Shown piece after piece: positions 62,301 to 64,000 of a stretch of DNA of 64,000 bases. The position numbers were made by a program, and so were the translations under genes. Numbering within the stretch: position 1 is the first letter of the stretch; every line of letters starts with the position of its first letter. The stretch comes from Corynebacterium testudinoris (GTDB lineage: Bacteria > Actinomycetota > Actinomycetes > Mycobacteriales > Mycobacteriaceae): assembly GCF_001021045.1 (NCBI RefSeq), contig NZ_CP011545.1, forward strand, positions 248,001-312,000. Reading direction: 5' to 3'. The notes beneath the pieces were generated by a model that was not told the origin of the DNA, ran no database searches, and saw only the letters and a program-made list of their open reading frames with translations.

Positions 62301-64000
62301 ACCAGGTGGCCTGCTCCGCGATGACCTCACCGGTGCCCGCGAAGTCGGCGGGGGTGAGGGTTACTTCGCCCAGGGCGACCCGGGCGAGGTCCTCGCGGGC
62401 GGATGCCCAGCGGTCGTCGAAAAGCACGGCGCGGGTGGCGTCGAAGGTGGGGGTGACGGTCTTGAGCCAGCCGGCGCCGAGTTCGGCTTCGACGGTGTCG
62501 AGGAGGGTGGTGTCAGAGACGGCCACCTCGGCGACCTCATCGACGATGCCCAGCTGGGTGAGCGTCGTGCGGGCCAATGCGACGAGGATGCCGTCGGGGC
62601 CGGTCACCGAGTCGGCGTAAGCGTTGAGCGCCGCGGAGTCGACGACGGAGCCAGCGCCTCCACCGGAGCCACCGGAGGTCAGGGACACGGAGACGCCGTG
62701 GGCGGCGGCGACGGCCGCAACGGCGGCGTCGATAAGCGCATCAACCTCGGCCTTCGACGACGCGGAGGTGGGGATGGTGGAGAGGGAGCCGCCGCGAACG
62801 GAGTCGCCCTCGCGGGAGCCGAGGAGGATTTCCGCCTCGACGTGGCCGACCCACCCGGCGGGCAGACCCCAGGTGCCGGTGACGCGCTCGGCGACGTGGG
62901 CAGGCTTGTAGCCGGAAGCACCGGTGAGCTGGCGCAGGCGGGCCGTGACGGCCTCGCCCAGGACCGAACCGAAGGGGGCGTAGCCGGGGGCCGCGGTGCG
63001 CACCCGATCGCGCAGGGTGGTCACATCGGCGTCGGCCGCACCATCAATGGCGGGCACGCCCAGCTCGGCGGACATGTCCATGAGCAGCTGGTTGCGGCGC
63101 GAGGACACGCCGTTGGTCAGCTCCTCGACGGTGTCGGTGCCGTTGATCTGATCCGGGCGGATCTTGTTCTGGAAGGCGAAGAGGACCATGATGGCCTCGC
63201 CCGCGCTGAATGGCAGGTTGGGGGCGTCCTGGCCGCTGCCGCCGCTGGCCACAGGGGCCGGGGCTGGTGCCCGCTCAGGTGCGCTCTCCACTGGGGCAGA
63301 TGCCGCAGCCTCCACAGTTTCCTCGGCGACTTCTTCCACCGCCGGGGGCTGCTGCACGTCATTGAGCATGACGGCATCTTGGTCGCGTTCCACGTTGAAC
63401 ACCGGGCGATGAGTGCCCAGGATGTCCATCGTGCGGGAGGCCAGGTTGCTCAACGTGGGGGAGGCGGCGAGGCCGACCTCGATGATCTGCTCGACCTCGC
63501 TGATGAGCAGGGCCTGGGTCTCGATCCAGCGCACCGGGGAGGCGAACTGCCAGCTGAGCAGCTCGATGAGCAGGTCGCGGGCGAGCTGCTGCTCATCCGC
63601 AGTGGCCACGTCGATGCCCTGCAGGCGCTCGGAGGGGACGACTTCGAGAATGGAGTCGACGAAGGATTGCGTCAGCTCGAAGGGCCGGGCGACGAGGTTG
63701 GGCACGTAGCGGCCGATGAGCGCGTCCAGATCGACGGTGGTGGGCAGCAACTCGTCGAGCTTGGCGGCAAACGCCGGGACGCCCGGGCGCAGGACCCGCG
63801 AGTGGAAGGGAACATCGATGCCCGGCACCGTGACATAGGCGCGGGGAGTGATCGAGTTGGCGTGCTCGGACAGCGCCGCCAGGCCCTTGATGGTGCCGGC
63901 GATGGAGTATTGCTGGCCAGCGATGTTGTAGTTGACGATCTCGAGGTATTCGCCGGTCTCCGGGGCGACCCCGGCGAGGTAATCCTCCACGTCCTCGGCG
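59341..64000 (-). CDS. fas: type I fatty acid synthase, C-terminal part (5' end outside window)
   Basis: About 1553 residues of a giant multifunctional synthase; the N-terminal catalytic domains lie beyond the window. Visible in order: the end of the malonyl/palmitoyl transferase (VTVPGIDVPFHSRVLRPG), a linker of Ala/Pro repeats, an acyl-carrier region with GVSSRRNQ (phosphopantetheine Ser), a ketoreductase (VTGAAPGSIAAAL), and a ketoacyl synthase with active Cys in HPVAACATAAVS and His in KHDTSTNAND and SLTGHAKAG. It makes the acyl-CoAs used for membrane lipids and mycolates. Corynebacteria have one or two such genes (fasA, fasB); which one this is cannot be told here. Three dispersed 10-mers lie in it. 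Confidence 0.95.
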   Translation of the reverse strand, partial: AEDVEDYLAGVAPETGEYLEIVNYNIAGQQYSIAGTIKGLAALSEHANSITPRAYVTVPGIDVPFHSRVLRPGVPAFAAKLDELLPTTVDLDALIGRYVPNLVARPFELTQSFVDSILEVVPSERLQGIDVATADEQQLARDLLIELLSWQFASPVRWIETQALLISEVEQIIEVGLAASPTLSNLASRTMDILGTHRPVFNVERDQDAVMLNDVQQPPAVEEVAEETVEAAASAPVESAPERAPAPAPVASGGSGQDAPNLPFSAGEAIMVLFAFQNKIRPDQINGTDTVEELTNGVSSRRNQLLMDMSAELGVPAIDGAADADVTTLRDRVRTAAPGYAPFGSVLGEAVTARLRQLTGASGYKPAHVAERVTGTWGLPAGWVGHVEAEILLGSREGDSVRGGSLSTIPTSASSKAEVDALIDAAVAAVAAAHGVSVSLTSGGSGGGAGSVVDSAALNAYADSVTGPDGILVALARTTLTQLGIVDEVAEVAVSDTTLLDTVEAELGAGWLKTVTPTFDATRAVLFDDRWASAREDLARVALGEVTLTPADFAGTGEVIAEQATWWAANGGTDPALLQEIATAAVDKPQQRYLGEVALVTGAAPGSIAAALVEGLLAGGATVIMTASNVSQARKEFARQLFAGHASVDAALWLVPANLSSYRDVDALIEWIGSEQRESVGNEVKILKPALTPTLAFPFAAPSVSGSLADAGAAAENQTRLLLWSLERTIAGLSQLAQNDPAFPDTRCHVVLPGSPNRGMFGGDGAYGEVKAALDAILAKWSAEAGWPEGVTLAQAKIGWVSGTSLMGGNDVLVPAAEKAGIHVWSPEEISSELLHLASPEVKAQAAQAPVEADLTGGLGSSAVSMSALADAARADAEAAVLGTDAAEDTTINALPNAAHPTQPGDVTVGEVTRDLEDMIVMVGLGEVSSWGSGRTRAQAEYGIQRDGSVDLTAAGVLELAWMTGLISWAEDPRPGWYDASGAEVPEDEVYERFRDEVIARSGIRRLSDKYFLTDGGSIDVTEVFLDKDITFTVPSEAEARDIESADPDKTRVALIDGEWTITRVKGATARVPRKATLTRSVAGQMPEGFDPARWGIPASMIEGLDRIAVWNLVTAVDAFISAGFTPAELLRAVHPGDVASTQGTGIGGMESLHKVFVSRFLGQERPSDILQEALPNVVAAHVMQSLVGGYGSMIHPVAACATAAVSIEEGVDKIALGKADFVVAGGIDDVQVESLTGFGDMNATAETAAMTAKGISDRFISRANDRRRGGFLEAEGGGTVLLARASVAAELGLPVLAVVAHAASYGDGAHTSIPAPGLGALGAARGRENSRLARSLRSLGLTPDDVRVVSKHDTSTNANDPNESELHSRLWEAVGRTDGNPLFVVSQKSLTGHAKAGAALFQMGGLVDILRTGTLPANAALDCVDPLIAPKARPLVWLRSPLALGEGAVKAGVLTSLGFGHVGAVVVLAHPAVFEAALARSGGDVTAWRERATNRLRSGAQHFEAGMIGRAELFTQVEGRRLPAVGDHEAEIALLLNEDARLGEDGVYPKA
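60829..60838 (+). repeat. dispersed motif GTCGATAAGC, copy 12
   Basis: Exact copy antisense to fas, which reads Leu-Ile-Asp; 5' flank ACTCGCC. Confidence 0.8.
62235..62244 (-). repeat. dispersed motif GTCGATAAGC, copy 13
   Basis: Exact copy in the sense strand of fas, read as Val-Asp-Lys; 5' flank CGCGGCC. Confidence 0.8.
62728..62737 (+). repeat. dispersed motif GTCGATAAGC, copy 14
   Basis: Exact copy antisense to fas, which reads Leu-Ile-Asp; 5' flank CGGCGGC. Confidence 0.8.

Overview
The window is GC-rich chromosomal DNA from a Corynebacterium species (Mycobacteriales). The evidence is gene content and gene order: glxR, nth, marP and the Tad cluster with its flanking helicase; cspA, topA, cyaB and holB; a fused rmlCD; mycolyltransferases; lpd, ramB and sdhCAB; and a type I fatty acid synthase. 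This order matches C. glutamicum and, in part, the Rv3676 to Rv3634c block of Mycobacterium tuberculosis. Many genes have a TANNNT box 6-8 nt upstream of an ATG or GTG, which indicates leaderless mRNAs; I used this to choose several starts. The species cannot be named from the sequence alone.

Layout. 1-7.1 kb: the cAMP receptor glxR (partial), nth, a TlpA-like thioredoxin, a CoA-type Nudix hydrolase, marP, an epoxide-hydrolase-like protein, a holin-like membrane protein, an Rv3662c-like protein with a degenerate Fic-type motif, and a HAD phosphatase. 7.1-14.2 kb: a 6C RNA followed by the actinobacterial Tad secretion operon and a convergent MrfA-like helicase. 14.2-23.7 kb: cspA, an unrecognised lower-GC gene, dedA, topA, two tandem YhhN-family genes, adenylate cyclase cyaB, holB and tRNA-Thr(CGT). 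23.7-26 kb: an accessory patch with inverted repeats, a complete IS3-family element and a small VbhA-like gene. 26-30.5 kb: an acyl-CoA synthetase divergent from a secreted SGNH hydrolase across a palindrome cluster, then mycothiol-dependent formaldehyde dehydrogenase and a metallo-beta-lactamase-fold hydrolase. 30.5-41.5 kb: cell-wall sugar genes (rmlB-rmlCD-rmlA, glycosyltransferases, a flippase-like protein) and two peptidases. 41.5-44.5 kb: two tandem mycolyltransferases, one broken by an in-frame stop, and a 39-codon gene with its own terminator. 44.5-52 kb: lpd, ramB and the sdh operon. 52-64 kb: membrane and hypothetical genes, a DeoC-like protein without its lysines, murB, a lactate/malate-type dehydrogenase and the 3' part of fas.

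How the parts connect. CyaB makes the cAMP that GlxR senses, and GlxR-like boxes lie before ramB and sdhC. Rml proteins make dTDP-rhamnose for the arabinogalactan linker. Fas makes the acyl chains for mycolates, which the mycolyltransferases then transfer.

The most unusual signal is a 10-bp sequence, GTCGATAAGC, present 14 times (9 on +, 5 on -), always inside genes and in three different reading phases, with a shared GC-rich 5' flank (about CGCGGNC). Roughly 0.1 occurrence is expected by chance. It looks like a dispersed DNA-level signal whose function I do not know.
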